NCBI RefSeq assembly: GCF_030272615.1
Contig: NC_081415.1
Coordinates: 602,785,644 to 602,849,643, forward strand
Direction: 5' to 3'
Source of the DNA: Cryptomeria japonica
Lineage: Eukaryota > Streptophyta > Pinopsida > Cupressales > Cupressaceae
DNA: 64,000 bases
Position 1 is the first letter of the stretch. Every line of letters starts with the position of its first letter. A program made the position numbers and the translations under genes. The notes below the pieces were generated by a model. That model had not been told where the DNA came from. It worked only from the letters and a program-made list of their open reading frames with translations, and did no database searches. Shown here one piece after another: positions 1-11,520 of this stretch.

Positions 1-3000
1 TCAAGCCTTCCATCTTTGGGTGCCTCAGAGAGGTTTTCGCCCTCAGATACGTCCTTTCCTTTTAATTTTTTGGGGTCAAACAGCGCCACAGTGTGGTTTT
101 CACCATAAGACCCTTGGTTTGTTCTTATTTTCATATTTTTGCGACTGGAAGGTCAGACACCCTTACCAAAATATGCCATGTTGTTGAGTTCTATAGTGTA
201 TCCCACTTTATGGTCCCTAGGGGGAAGGTCGTCTCGTATGCCAAGATAGTCAATAACAACTTCATCATTTTGGAATGTGCCAAACTGTGCTAGTCCTTCA
301 TAATCCCAATTAATGAGTTGATGGTGAACAAGGGGAAGGCCTTTAATGTCTTTGGAGTTAGTGGGGCTAAGAGTGAAGATACAATTATATTCGGGTATGT
401 CAAGGTAATTATCGAGGTCATCGATGGCACTCTCCTCATCAGTTTCGATCGCGAGTGAATCTAAATTGTCATCACTAGTAGCGCATTCTGGGATAGGTGT
501 TCTCATCCTATGTGATTTCAACCTAGAACCTTGAGACAAAGACTGTGTGGAATCCTCATGGGTTGTTCCTTGACCAACTCTAAACTTTTTATAAAATTCC
601 TCTTCTTCTGTGGGTTCATCTAGCTCTCTGAATGTCTCGGTGGGCTCGTAGTCATTGGAGGATTTGTCTGAACCCCATTCCCATTTGTTAGAGTCTGTGG
701 AATAGTGATTCTCTTGTTGAATTTTGGCAGCTTTGATTTGTAATGCTTCTTCTGTGCTTTTAGTGTGGACCTTGGAAGTCAGGAAACCAAGTCCTTTCGA
801 GCATTCCTTTTTGAAAGTCAATTCAGGTTGTAAAGGTTCAATGATGCCTTCCTTTCATAACCCAAGAGGGTTTTTTCCATCATACCCAAATTTTTGTAGA
901 ATCTTGAAGCCTTTGCCATATTTCTCACAGGGTATATTGATGTGATCTTGTGTGTCATCTTCAATGTCTTTGTAGAGAATTTTATATAAGTCTTCCTCTT
1001 CCAGTTCATCCCATCTTTGAAAGGTAGTAGGGTCCCATTCGAGTACCACAATGGATACCTGCTTGTTAGGATGTGGTCTTCCATATTCTTTTGGGGAACT
1101 CATGACTTGTCGTAAGTACATGGTCTGATTTAAAGTGTATTCTCCCATGCCTTTGTCCTGAAATTTGCCCTTAAGCTCACCTTGCTTTGATGTCGAAGGT
1201 TTCAATGACTCATGATCAATGTATGTCGAAGAAGGAATAGCTTCCCGAATACTGGGAATGATGGTCTCCGTTTGTGATCTCAGGTTATTGCAATATATGA
1301 ACAGATTAGGATCACCGTTAACCATTACTTCACCTCCATTGTGAGGAAACTTAATGCATTGGTGATATGTCGATGGGACTACCCTCATTTCATGAATCCA
1401 AGGATGTCCTAGCAATATATTATAAGTGAGATCCAATTCTAGGACTTGACAAACCACATCCTTTGTAACTGGCCCAACTCTGAGAGGTAAAGTGACTGTA
1501 CCCTTGGATGAGCACTCTTCATCATCATATGCCTTGATGGTGATTTGATTTGTAGAATTCAAAGCTTTATCAGAATATCCCAAATGTTTAATTGTGCTCA
1601 ATGTACAAATGTTTAGACCAGCTCCTCCATCTATCAGGACTCGCTTTATTCTATGTTTGTGTATGAAGGCTTCAACATGTAGTGGTGCATTATGTGGTTG
1701 ACTTATGGAGGCATCATCAACTTCTGTGAAGGTAAGGGAATGTGGAATGGAAAGGTATCCCACCATGGCTTGAAATTGGTCCACGTTCAGATTAGTAGGA
1801 ACAGTAGTGTCTCTCAAGATTTTACCAAGAATAGCTTTATGAGTGGGGGATATACGTAAGAGCTCAAGGATGGAGATGAGCACGGGTGTCTTCCCTAACT
1901 GTTCTACAAGGTCATACTTAGGTTTGGTTGATGAAGAAATGGTGTTTTTAGTTGAAGCACCTGGCAAAGTAATTTTACCTCGATGGGTTGTAACATGACA
2001 TTCAGAGGTAGGTTCGGAAGAAGATCCAACACCTTTTAGGACAATCTTAGGTATTTGAGTAGAATTCTCAAGAGTTTTGTCTTTGATGATAATAGTAGAG
2101 ACATAATTGTCCAGCGAGATGTGATTGATGGTCAAATCATAGTTGTAAGGTGCTCTAGTATAGTTGGTTTGATCATCTGTGGCTTTAGCTTTTCCCTTGT
2201 CATGCTTTGGGAATGGTTCCTTAAACATCTCATGTTCTTGATTGGATGAGTGTCCCTCAATCTCAATGTCACCTCTATCAATGAGATCTTGTACGATGTT
2301 CTTTAGTCGGTGACAATTTCCTATCTTATGACCTTTGCTCTTATGAAATTCACAATACTCATCATCATTCCACAAATTTGGTTTAACCTTTGGTTCATAT
2401 GGAGGAAAATCTGGAACTATGATTACCTTGTTTGCCACTAACTTTTTGAAGACTGACTCAAGTGGTTCTCCCAATGGAGTGTACTTCCTTCATGATCTAG
2501 AAGTTGTTTGAGTATTCACTTGATTGTTTGTAGAACTTGATCCTAAAAAGATGAATTTGGGTCGCACTGTATTGGCATCAACAACACCATCATTGACTGT
2601 ATTCTTGTTTTTATTCCAAAATCTTGGCTTGTCTTTTCCTTTAAATTCATCTTTGTTCTCCTTAAATATCTTAATGACTCCTTGCTCAATTAAGACCTTT
2701 TCTATTGCTAAGCCCTTTTCAATGACATCCTTGAAGGTAGACAAACAAGCTTTCCTTAAGTCATAGCCAATGTCTTTGTTAACATTTTGTGTGAACATCT
2801 CTACCATTTGTTTTTGTGGAATTTCACAAGAGCATCTACTAGCTAGATTCCTCCATCTTTGTAAAAATGATGCAAAAGACTCTCCCTCTTTTTGCTTGGT
2901 GTTGCATAAAGTAGTGACTGATATGTCTATCTCTATATTGTAGGAGAAATGTTGAATAAATGCCTCTACTAAGTCACCCCATGACTTAATACCAGGTGGG

Positions 3001-4199
3001 AGTTGGGAGAACCATTCCATAGCTTGATCACCTAGGCTTTGTGGGAACAATCTCATCAAATATGTCTCTTCTACTGCTACCTCAATGCAAGCTATGAAAA
3101 ACTATCTTATGTGTGCCTTAGGATCCCCTTTTCCTCTATACTTATCAAATTTAGGTGTCGCAAAGTGTGTAGGAAAACGAGGCATTGGAATGCTCTTGTC
3201 AAATGGATATGGACATATGTCTCTCATTGTGTATGTTGGCTTCGGTGTATTTATGTCCTCCATTTTCTTTTGTAAGTCCCTGATTTGTTGCTCCAAATTG
3301 CTCTTAGGTGGAGATCGACTTCTTGGACCATACCCCATGCTTGAGGCACCAATTGGAGGAGGATCATGTTGCATATATGGATGATATTGATCATACACAT
3401 GTTCATATGGAGGAGGTCTATAGTGATGCTACATATATGGAACACTTGATATAGATTCATGTTGAGGAACACCATATCTATTTTGTGCATGTATACCATA
3501 CTCTACAAGCATGTCATGTTCTATCGTGTTGCCCCCAAATTTGACACGGGGTTTCCTTGTGTCCAAATTTTGAGCATGCCTTTGAATATCCAATTGCTTT
3601 GGTGGTTGATCCTTAGCTTGGGTATGTGATTGAGAATATCTATCTGCATAAGACTTCCATAATGGTCTGCAAAGGTGAGTATCATATGCTTGACCATGTG
3701 TATGTGGGACCTCTGGTTTTTGAAGCAAAGACAATGGTGATTCAAGTACCATATGTGGTCCTCTATTGCCTCCACTATTAGGCCTTCTTTGATCCATGTT
3801 GGAGTGAGGTTGTTGCAAAGGTCGATTTTCCATTATTTGAGACATGTCAAAATCATGAGGTATCTTGGCTCCACTTTGTGCCATCATTTGTAAGAAGTAT
3901 TTTCTATCCCTCCTCATTATTTCCTCAACCAATCGATTGAAATGGGGGTTCATAATGGATTCTTCCACATCTGCTGAATGTATTGAAAAGTTGTCCATAT
4001 TGTCATTGTGTGTATCATTGTTGTTTGTAGTGTCCATGTTCTCAACATTTGGAATGTTTCTATAGACATCCATGTCAGGTAATGTGTTATGATTAGTATT
4101 GAAAAAGACATCATTGTCATACTCATAAACACTTATCTTTTCAAACTCTTGAGCCTCTTTAGTTTCTCTCCTAGATTTTTGAAGACGAGTTTCAACCAT
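1..4199 (-). pseudogene. gag-protease-G-patch polyprotein of gypsy element F (broken, 3' end off window)
   Basis: Virus-like particle protein and processing protease of a gypsy element. One codon phase is kept from the ATG at 4199 to base 1, with stops at 3429 (TAG), 3102 (TAG), 2490 (TGA), 855 (TGA) and 153 (TGA). Domains by residue: charged, Asn/His-rich N-terminus 1-255; retrotransposon gag core from about 381 (motif AMEWFSQLPPGI); a knuckle near 616 (C-EF-H ... H ... C); protease motif VLIDGGAGLNIC at about 1610-1645; a G-patch-like stretch just before the 855 stop (GKGFKILQKFGYDGKNPLG) continuing past it as KEGIIEPLQP; then an acidic linker. The start is the first Met of the open frame and follows a leader without coding signal. 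The stops make it non-functional as read. Confidence 0.85.
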
Positions 4200-4691
4200 G
4201 AACTAGGTATTGACCAAGATGTGTGAGACTAGATGAAAATGGAAAAAGTATGGAATACCAAGAGTTGGATGGAGTGTAAATGAATCTGAGGTGTACTTGC
4301 AATGTCCAAAGTGTAAGACCAAGTATGTATGTAATAGAGTAGGTGTGACTTCCAAAGAGAGGATAGTTTCTCTTGATGAGGTAAGTTGACCTTGACTCTA
4401 AGTAAGACCAAATGAGACCCAAAGGTAAGAAACCTTGATGAGGGACCACCTAGCAAAGTATTGTTGTATGTAGTGTGTTGACAAAGTATGATGAGGACAA
4501 GCAAGTGACCTTTTTACTCAAGTTTAGACAATTGTGAATGCAAAATGAGATGTGAAGCAATGATGGACTGTGTGAGACCCAAAGACAGGTTGAATGCTAA
4601 ATGAAACCTAGGGAAACAACCTAGGAAGCTCAAGAATTCCGAAACTGACTGTGTTTGTTTGCTGGACTGTAACAATTTTTTTCAACTTTGA

Positions 4692-4885
4692 ACACAGACG
4701 TGCCTGTATACTGCACAGACACGGTTACCTGACACATATGTGTCTCTGTTCAACAGAGACGCACTTCTGAGTTTTTTCGTTGCAAAATGTACTATTGATT
4801 TCTAGGGACACAAACGCATTTTTGCCCTTCATAGACGGGGTTATACAACATAGACGCGATTATGGCAGACACAGACGAGTTTTTG
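4692..4885. repeat. ACAGACGCG-type short motif cluster 1
   Basis: About seven degenerate copies of a 9-13 base motif, plus-strand consensus roughly ACAGACGCGatt, at about 4692, 4715, 4755, 4833, 4848 and 4871, with weaker copies between. Spacing is near 20 bases or multiples. It lies in the leader of gypsy element F. Confidence 0.65.
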
Positions 4886-6102
4886 TAAAATTTGTGCAAT
4901 TTTTTCCAATCTGTGAAGTCATTTTGTTGTTACCAAATCTAACTGTTTGACTATTTTTCATGACAAGAGCACACAGTGTTGATGAAGACCCAATGTTTGT
5001 AAGTGTCTAGACTCAAAAATGACTCCAATAGAAAGTGTGTTGTTTGATGTAAAATTGTTTTGCATACACTTGAAGACACAAAAGACACAATGTTTTGCTG
5101 TTTGGTCTTGAATGTTTGAATGTTTAAAATAAGTCAAGCACAATTATTATGGCTAGCCAAGACAATAGTTGTTGATCCCACATGGGGTTTTACCCCCGAG
5201 GCTACGCTATTCAAAGAAGATACTTAGATGCTTGACCTCACTGGCTCCACCCTCGGCACTCACTTCTCGAGTCAACCAAGCATCAGTCCCCACAAAAAAT
5301 CCCCGTGGTGAACTTTGTATCTCTACTAAGAACCGTATGTGTGTGGGCCGCTACCAGGGGTTCGACCTCCTGCCCCAACAACTAGAAGGATTTGGGCTTC
5401 TAAAACAAAAAGGTGCTAGTAAGGGCATCCGCTCATGTGGCCATACATGCAGCACTTTCAGCTCTGTAAATACAAAAGGCTCCCGGCTGGTAGGGGTTAC
5501 GCCCTACAAATAATCAAATAAATTTGATCAAACGGGTTTATGGGGAGACATAGTGTTAGTATGAACTAATCAGCACACGTTATCTATAGTTTTCACCATG
5601 AATACATTTGTTTATAGTGGTTCGAAAGAGGTAGGTTTTCCTCGCTACGACTTGGGTCATTCTCCTCTCAATAGTAGTCCTAATGACCACATGGGAGGAT
5701 AGGCCCTCTAAAGATTAAACAAAAAGAGCCTATTTCTCAAGACACAAAAGATAATGATTCAATTTTAGTGCACCAATGGAAGTGTTTGCTAGTCTATGAA
5801 AACAAGGCACACAATAAAAATGCAAAAAACCCTTGCCAAGGACCTGCAACAAAGAGTTGTTAGTAGTTTGGGTTGTTTCAGATAATCACCCCTTCCTGCA
5901 AGCACACAAGTTAGGTAAATTTTAAACCCAAAAGACTTTGTGAAAATAGGGGCCTTCAACCAAATGATTTTTCTTTCAAGACAAGCTGCACCAATTTCGT
6001 TAGCTAGATTTGAAAATGTTAGCTCAAAATAAACCAGATCTGAAACCCTAAATGCAAAATCCAAAACCGAATCAATAAACCTCAAAATTTTGAAACTGGT
6101 GA

Positions 6103-6405
6103 ACATAGATGCGCTTACCCTCAACATAGACGCGACTTACCTACGCAGATACGGTTCTATGAGACATAGACGTGGCTCCAGAACACAGACGCGATTTCTG
6201 GACATAGACGCGACTAAAATAACCACAGACGTGACTTTATAACACAGACGTTGTTTTCAGAACCTGCAAAATAAAAACACTGCTGATAACACAGACACGC
6301 CTCCAGATATCACAGACGCAGCTCCAGAATGCATACGCGATCCGAAAGGTCACAGACACGGCCAAAATCCAAAAACACAATCCGAAAGAATGCAGATGCG
6401 AAAAT
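6103..6405. repeat. ACAGACGCG-type short motif cluster 2
   Basis: About thirteen degenerate copies of the same motif as at 4692-4885, seen as ATAGACGCGAC, ACAGACGTGAC, ACAGACACGCC and similar, at about 20-base intervals. The spacers differ, so this is a phased motif array rather than a simple tandem repeat. It lies in the leader shortly after the primer-binding site of element F in transcription order. Confidence 0.7.
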
Positions 6406-6489
6406 ATCAAAATGCTGCCGAAAATATCAGATCTACAACTTCAAAACACAAAATCTACAACAAAAATGTTAAATGCAAAAGGGACAAGA

Positions 6490-6507
6490 GTCCCACCGGG
6501 CATGCCA
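6490..6507 (-). promoter_or_regulatory. primer-binding site of gypsy element F
   Basis: The plus strand reads GTCCCACCGGGCATGCCA, so the element sense starts with TGG (complement of a tRNA CCA end). It sits three bases inside the LTR end at 6511. I cannot name the tRNA with confidence; it is not the initiator-Met site used by the copia elements in this window. Confidence 0.6.
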
Positions 6508-6510
6508 AAA

Positions 6511-7276
6511 TGTATATGGTGAAAATGGATAACAATAATAACAAAATTGAAAGGCTAAATGAATTCAACCACCAAACCCTAGCCTAACAACAACAAAGAT
6601 CCACCATAACATATGAAGATTACCTAAGACAATGTAAATAAAACAAAATCAGAAAGATTATACCATTACATGTCTAATAGGGTTTTGATCTCCATTCTTC
6701 CTATCTCCATTGATCTTGCTTGATATATTTGCTCTCACATTTTATGTGCACAAGAGCTCAACAAAGAACAGAATGTGGTTGCAAGTAGTGTAGCCAAGTG
6801 ATCAAGATAGTTCATTAGCTCATTAGGGTTTGATAATGAAGGAAGCATCTTCTTATATAGAAGACACTATAAGAAATGGAGGGATAAGATTGAGAGGTGT
6901 AAAAAGGAGGTCGGCTAGGATTAGAGGGTAGGTAGAGGAAATAATAAAATAATGAAAGAGGTAGGTAGTGTAGGAATTAAGAGATGAATGACATGTGTCA
7001 TGGATAGAAAAGGTTAATGAATTAATTAAATAAATAAATATTTATTTAATTAATAGAAGAAATGAGATCAATTAAATAAATAAATATTTATTTAATTTTG
7101 GAAAAGGATAATTTAAATAAATAAATGTATTTATTTAAATGAGAAATAAGGCTAGAAGAAGATAAATGAATTAATTAAATAAATAAAGATTTATTTAAAT
7201 AATAGAAGAATTAGGCTTAGATAATTAAATAAATAAAATATTTATTTAATTAGACTGGACAATTTTGGGTGTCTAC
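6511..7276 (-). repeat. 5' LTR of gypsy element F
   Basis: The inner edge is fixed by the primer-binding site and a TG at 6511. The outer edge is placed where the sense strand begins GGTAGACACCCAAAATT, close to the TGTAGACACCC start typical of plant gypsy LTRs. With no second LTR in view the outer edge is uncertain by several bases. The outer 250 bases contain an AT-rich palindromic array. Confidence 0.6.
7018..7252. repeat. five AT-rich palindromic units inside the F LTR
   Basis: Five spaced copies of a self-complementary block built from AAATAAATAAATATTTATTTAA, starting near 7020, 7075, 7110, 7168 and 7222. Short purine-rich spacers (GAAGAAATGAGA-like) separate them. Each unit can fold on itself. 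They lie near the U3 start of the LTR. Confidence 0.75.
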
Positions 7277-8788
7277 CGATGGTTCTAAAGTTGACTGGTT
7301 AGTGCATGACCGGTAGGGTAAGAAGAGCGATAGTATGAAGTATACATCAGTTGTGTGTTGTGGTTGGTGAATAAGCCTGAACTGACACAATGGACTCTGC
7401 TAAGCTGGATGTCGGCAAAGATGACATGTGGATACCACGTGGCAAGTACACAAAGGTTGGTGAAGAGTGCTTTAGTGAGGTAGTTGTAGAGTTGATTGTT
7501 GAAGTTTGCGGCTCAAGGCAGGTCGAAGGACATATATTTGATTCATCAACATCATGATTGTTGTAGGATGTCATAGTGTAGATCAGATTGGGTGAAGACA
7601 AATGCAAGATCATTTATTGTGATTGATAGAGAAGGATCCATATTTAGTAAATATAGAAAACACGTATCGAAAGAAACGACATATAATGATGATGTCTGAT
7701 TTCTTGCAGGTTGTCAATCCCCATGTAGAATAGATATGATTTGATATAGTTCATGGTCGGTGAGAGAAAAACCTAGCACGCCAAGTTTAAAGTTATGTTT
7801 TGGTGGGAAAGAACATGGACAAATGTGTAGATCAAATATCATAGTTGATTGAATCTTCCAGATGATTTGATGTTGCAGACAAGATAGAGGAGAAGTAGAG
7901 CATGCCCATGGGTTAGTCAGACTATAACCTGCTAAAGATCTTAGTGACTTAGGGTTGGAAGGTAAACCAATAAGAGGGTTAAACTAGTGAGGCCAAAGTA
8001 ACTGGTAAGCTGCTAAAGATTGTAGTAGTCATGTCAACCGGTCATGTTAGAACCGCGAGAAGGCAAAAAAGAGTGAAGCAGTGAAGAGTAAGTGTCTGAG
8101 GAGATCCGACAAGGTAGAGAAGGGGTAGAGTAGCAAAAAGAGACTCAACCGGTAAGGGTTGAGGTAACTAGTGAAGTAGTTATAGTGTCTGTTAGTTCAC
8201 TCAACTAACAGTGTCTGAACCAGTAAGGTTGTAGTAAAGAGGGCAGAAGAGTAGGAATAGTGTGAGTGGAGGACCTATAGAGAATAGAGTAGAGATGAAT
8301 CAGTGAAGATATATTTGTGAGAGTTACAAAACTCATTTGTAACAATGCTACCACTATTGTATTGTTTTAATTTCATTCATTGTAATCACTGAGTTGGTGA
8401 TCGGTGCAAGGGATTGGTGATCCTTTGGGTTGGTTCCCATAAACAATCATGGGTTGGTACTCCTTGGGTTGGTGCCCTAAAATTAGGGGTTAGTGCTCCT
8501 TGAGTTGGTGCCCTAAACTTTGTATTCAGTTTTATTATGAGGCTGGATTGGAGTAGTAGACTCCAATAGCATTTCTCACTGAGGTTTTTCTCATATTGGG
8601 TTTTCCTTGTATATCCAATGTTATGTGATGTGTCATTATGTCTTCTTGGATATTGATCTCTTCCCTTATCTCATCGGTATGTTTACTTGGTCTTTGATAT
8701 TTTCACTGGTACTCACATTTAAGATTAAAAGGGTTAAGTTTGGAAACCGTTGATTCACCACCCTCTAAGTGGCATCTTGTGTTCTACA
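7277..8788 (+). repeat. LTR remnant related to the LTRs of element D
   Basis: From about 8380 to 8788 this matches, in reverse complement, the outer half of the D LTRs: the repeated phrase GGGTTGGTGCCCTAAA, the block GGATTGGAGYAGTAGACTCCAA, CTCACTGAGGTTTTT, and an end GATTCACCACCCTCTAAGTGG followed by GTTCTACA at 8788. No primer-binding site follows, so it is a solo or 3' LTR. Upstream of 8380 similarity is not obvious to the eye. Gypsy element F seems to have inserted in it or cut it at 7276. Confidence 0.6.
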
Positions 8789-8795
8789 AGTTTGT

Positions 8796-8820
8796 CCTCA
8801 AGGATCCAACATCCTTGAGG
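8796..8820. other. perfect 9-bp inverted repeat (hairpin) next to an LTR end
   Basis: CCTCAAGGA, seven-base loop, TCCTTGAGG. It lies eight bases beyond the LTR remnant end at 8788. The function is unknown; no T-run follows. Confidence 0.6.
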
Positions 8821-11094
8821 TGGCAAATTTATTACATTACACCAATTTTTTATAGAAACCTTGTATGAAAATCATCCATAAGTTGATGAAATAAATGAAT
8901 GGAATAATCAAGTAGCAAACTATATCATTCTAACGTGATTCCTTTGAGGAACTAAATGAACAAATTAAGTAGCACAAAATCCAGATTGTGGTAACACTAC
9001 AAATAGTCATAGAAATGTTTCTATGCATATTTGGATCTCCTTCCTTACTGTATTGAGCAAATTTCAGAGATTTGGTTCCTTTTAGTGAGATTCTATTTAG
9101 AATACTCAAATCAAGATGGTTACAACAATAATAAGTGAGAAGATATGATTGATTAGAAGTAGTTTCTAAGTTAGTAAGTTACTGTTGCTACTGTACCATA
9201 TTTTGCATTATGGTGTTAAGCATAGGATTATGCAATAGAGTCGGTGGTGGAGCAGTATTGCCTGCACCACCACCACCACCACCAGTACCGATAGTAGGTC
9301 CTGAAGTAGTAAAGGTCATTGTTATCATAGTATACCCAAAGGGTATATGTGAGACATTAAATTCTTGTATGGTATATCCACTAGTGAGAGAATTAAAAGT
9401 ATGTCCAATATTCACCATATGGATCTTTTCTTGAGGGATATTTACACCAATCTATGGCCTAGTGGTGTAGGATCAATTGTCCCAAACAAAAATATCTGTG
9501 AGTGGTACATGATTTTTAACAATCATAGAGATAACCATTAGCACTTCCAAGCCCTTCTTATCTAAGATGGGAATATATCTTATATTATGAATAATAGAAC
9601 CGATCTAAGGAAGGAAATTTTCTCACTCAAGGAAACCTTTGAAGTCTTCCAAGTTTCCTCTAGAGAATGACCCTGGTTGAGTAGAATCTCAATAATAGAT
9701 TCATGATCAACAATAGGTGGAGACTATGGAGGATTATTTGTGAGAGTGTTTATTTGTGAATTGTGTATAAAAGAGGCCCTAGTTAGTGTCTTTTTAAGAG
9801 GGTGTGAAGCAAAGAGATCATTCGGGTCTGCTAAATTTATGAGCATTTTCCCTAGCCAAGTCAAACTATAATAATTTAAAGGAATGATCTTTCTTATAGT
9901 TCTCCTTACAATGACTCCTATAGCTATATGGGTCATGAAGCTCATAGACAAGCCTCATGTCAATAGGTTAAAATGAGAGAATAATAAATATGAAATATCT
10001 CTTACATTGGGTTCACCAAAATATAGAGGGAAAAAAGTGGACCACTTCAATAGGTGGGTGAACACCTATCATGGACTCACTAATCAACCTCTCCTTTTGG
10101 GATGTAGTACAAAGTGTAAAATTATTAGTTACCCATTAGATAATATTTAATGTGTCACAAAGGCCCTCTAATGTGACTCGATGACACTATATTTGAGGAT
10201 GCATGCGCAAATATAGGATGTCAATGTAGCATGTTGGCATCCTATATGGATAGAGTCATAGAGAATGGACTATGATGGAAATGTGCCCAAATAAAATAAA
10301 TTAAGATAAATAACAATATAAAAAAATAGATACAAATATCTATTAAGAAATGGAAAGGAAAGAGGGAAAATATATAGTCCAATATGTGGTCAACACTTGA
10401 AGTCTCCAACTATGTCCCCAAATCTACTCAATAACTTGCACATAAGGAAACCAAGAGGAAAAAGGTTGTCGAAATGATTTTAGAGGCCTAACATAGTCAA
10501 AACCTTGCTTTGGTATTTCTAGCTCCATGGACATCCAAGATAGATCTAGATAAAAAGATAGATGAAAGATACAACAATAATATTTGAACAGATATTCTAT
10601 TGAGATAACAAAAGAAAGAGGAAGAAGAAGACTCCCTTTCCACACCCAAATCAAGAATCTTGCCTAATGAATAAGATGAATAAGCCAATCATCCTTAATG
10701 CATGACGATGGTAGAAATATGTGAGATCCAAGGACATGGTGAGAGAGCTTTGAAATAAGACAATGAACAAGCATAAATCCAATACAATTTATGGAACCAA
10801 TTAGAGAAGCAAATAGAGAAAAAAATGAGAATTAGCGGGCACACAAAAGCATTTCAAGAATCTTCAAGGCACATGCATAATGCTCAAAATGACCACCTTT
10901 AGATCGTCATATTTGTGGGATACTCACACAATGTACAAACATCTCCATGGTGCGCTAGTGTCTATGACTTAAATAGTCAACCAGGTTGGAGAAGAACAAG
11001 GAAAAGGCTCATAGGAAAAGTAAAATAGATAAAAGGACAAGGCAATGAAGAATACATCCAATTGGCATATAGAGGATGTGGTTATGTAGCATAT
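8821..11094. other. unassigned AT-rich stretch
   Basis: I see no recognisable domain on either strand. The longest frames (about 75 codons at 9188-9418 and 9724-9951, minus) lack family motifs; the first owes its Gly run to a CAC microsatellite. It may be a decayed retroelement, but nothing supports naming one. Confidence 0.5.
9265..9283. repeat. (CAC)n microsatellite
   Basis: About six CAC units in a row. Confidence 0.9.
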
Positions 11095-11520
11095 AATTAC
11101 ACATGGTGTAATTTAGGACATTTATGCAGAAAATGATATTTATGTAGGAAAGAGTTTTTAATGTTCCTCGAGAAGAATTCCTTGCATTCCTTAGGCATGT
11201 AATGAATATGTGTTATGGTATTAGATATAATGTGTATGATATGTCTATACTACCAAATTTGTAGTTCCTCTATTGCTTAGATGGTAAAATTGGTTGTTCT
11301 TATCTCTAATAGTAAAGCTATCTATTAGAATAGGCCTATAAAATACTTTGTGGTCTCCAAATATGTGGATTCAAGTGCTACAGTTTGGAGGACATGTTCA
11401 TGTGGTTTGTGTAGTGTTCTAATTCATCTTTTAGGTGATGTTTTGACTAGCAAGTGTAGTTATGATGTTATGAATTTTGTGTTGTCAGCTAATCTAATTT
11501 CGAGTTGACTATGGTTATGT
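11095..11520 (+). repeat. fragment of the copia LTR family seen at 53992-55509
   Basis: It aligns collinearly with 54150-54560 on the same strand, sharing TTTATGTAGGAAAGAGTTTT, ATATGTGGATTCAAGT, GACATGTTCATGTG, TTTGTGTAGTGTTCTA and GAATTTTGTGTTG, with scattered substitutions. Both ends fade out, so it is an internal piece of an LTR with no coding sequence attached. Confidence 0.75.

Larger units (their letters stand above)
4200..6489 (-). other. long untranslated leader of gypsy element F
   Basis: About 2.3 kb between the gag ATG and the primer-binding site. It has no domain-bearing ORF; short frames such as the one at 5169-5513 on plus show no family signal. It holds two clusters of a short degenerate motif (separate entries) and, at about 5160-5520, a more GC-rich block. 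A long leader is common in Tat/Athila-type gypsy elements. Confidence 0.6.
1..7276 (-). mobile_element. Ty3/gypsy LTR retrotransposon F, truncated by the window edge
   Basis: Reading right to left on the minus strand the order is LTR, primer-binding site, long leader, gag, CCHC-type knuckle, aspartic protease, G-patch, then a linker that runs off the left edge before reverse transcriptase. The protease form with Asp-Gly-Gly-Ala and the C-x2-H-x4-H-x4-C knuckle resemble the Tat/Athila side of Ty3/gypsy; that lineage call is inference because RT is outside the window. The coding frame is one continuous phase with five stops in about 1,400 codons, so it is among the best preserved elements here. 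The 3' LTR is not in the window, so LTR age and TSD cannot be read. Confidence 0.85.

Noticed and set aside
5169-5513. 114-codon plus-strand ORF in the F leader
   Set aside because: No motif, opposite to the element, and in a leader expected to be non-coding.
4692-6405. CRISPR-like array
   Set aside because: Motif too short and degenerate, spacing irregular, plant retroelement context.
9188-9434. Gly- or Pro-rich small ORFs on both strands
   Set aside because: Produced by the CAC microsatellite; no homology pattern.
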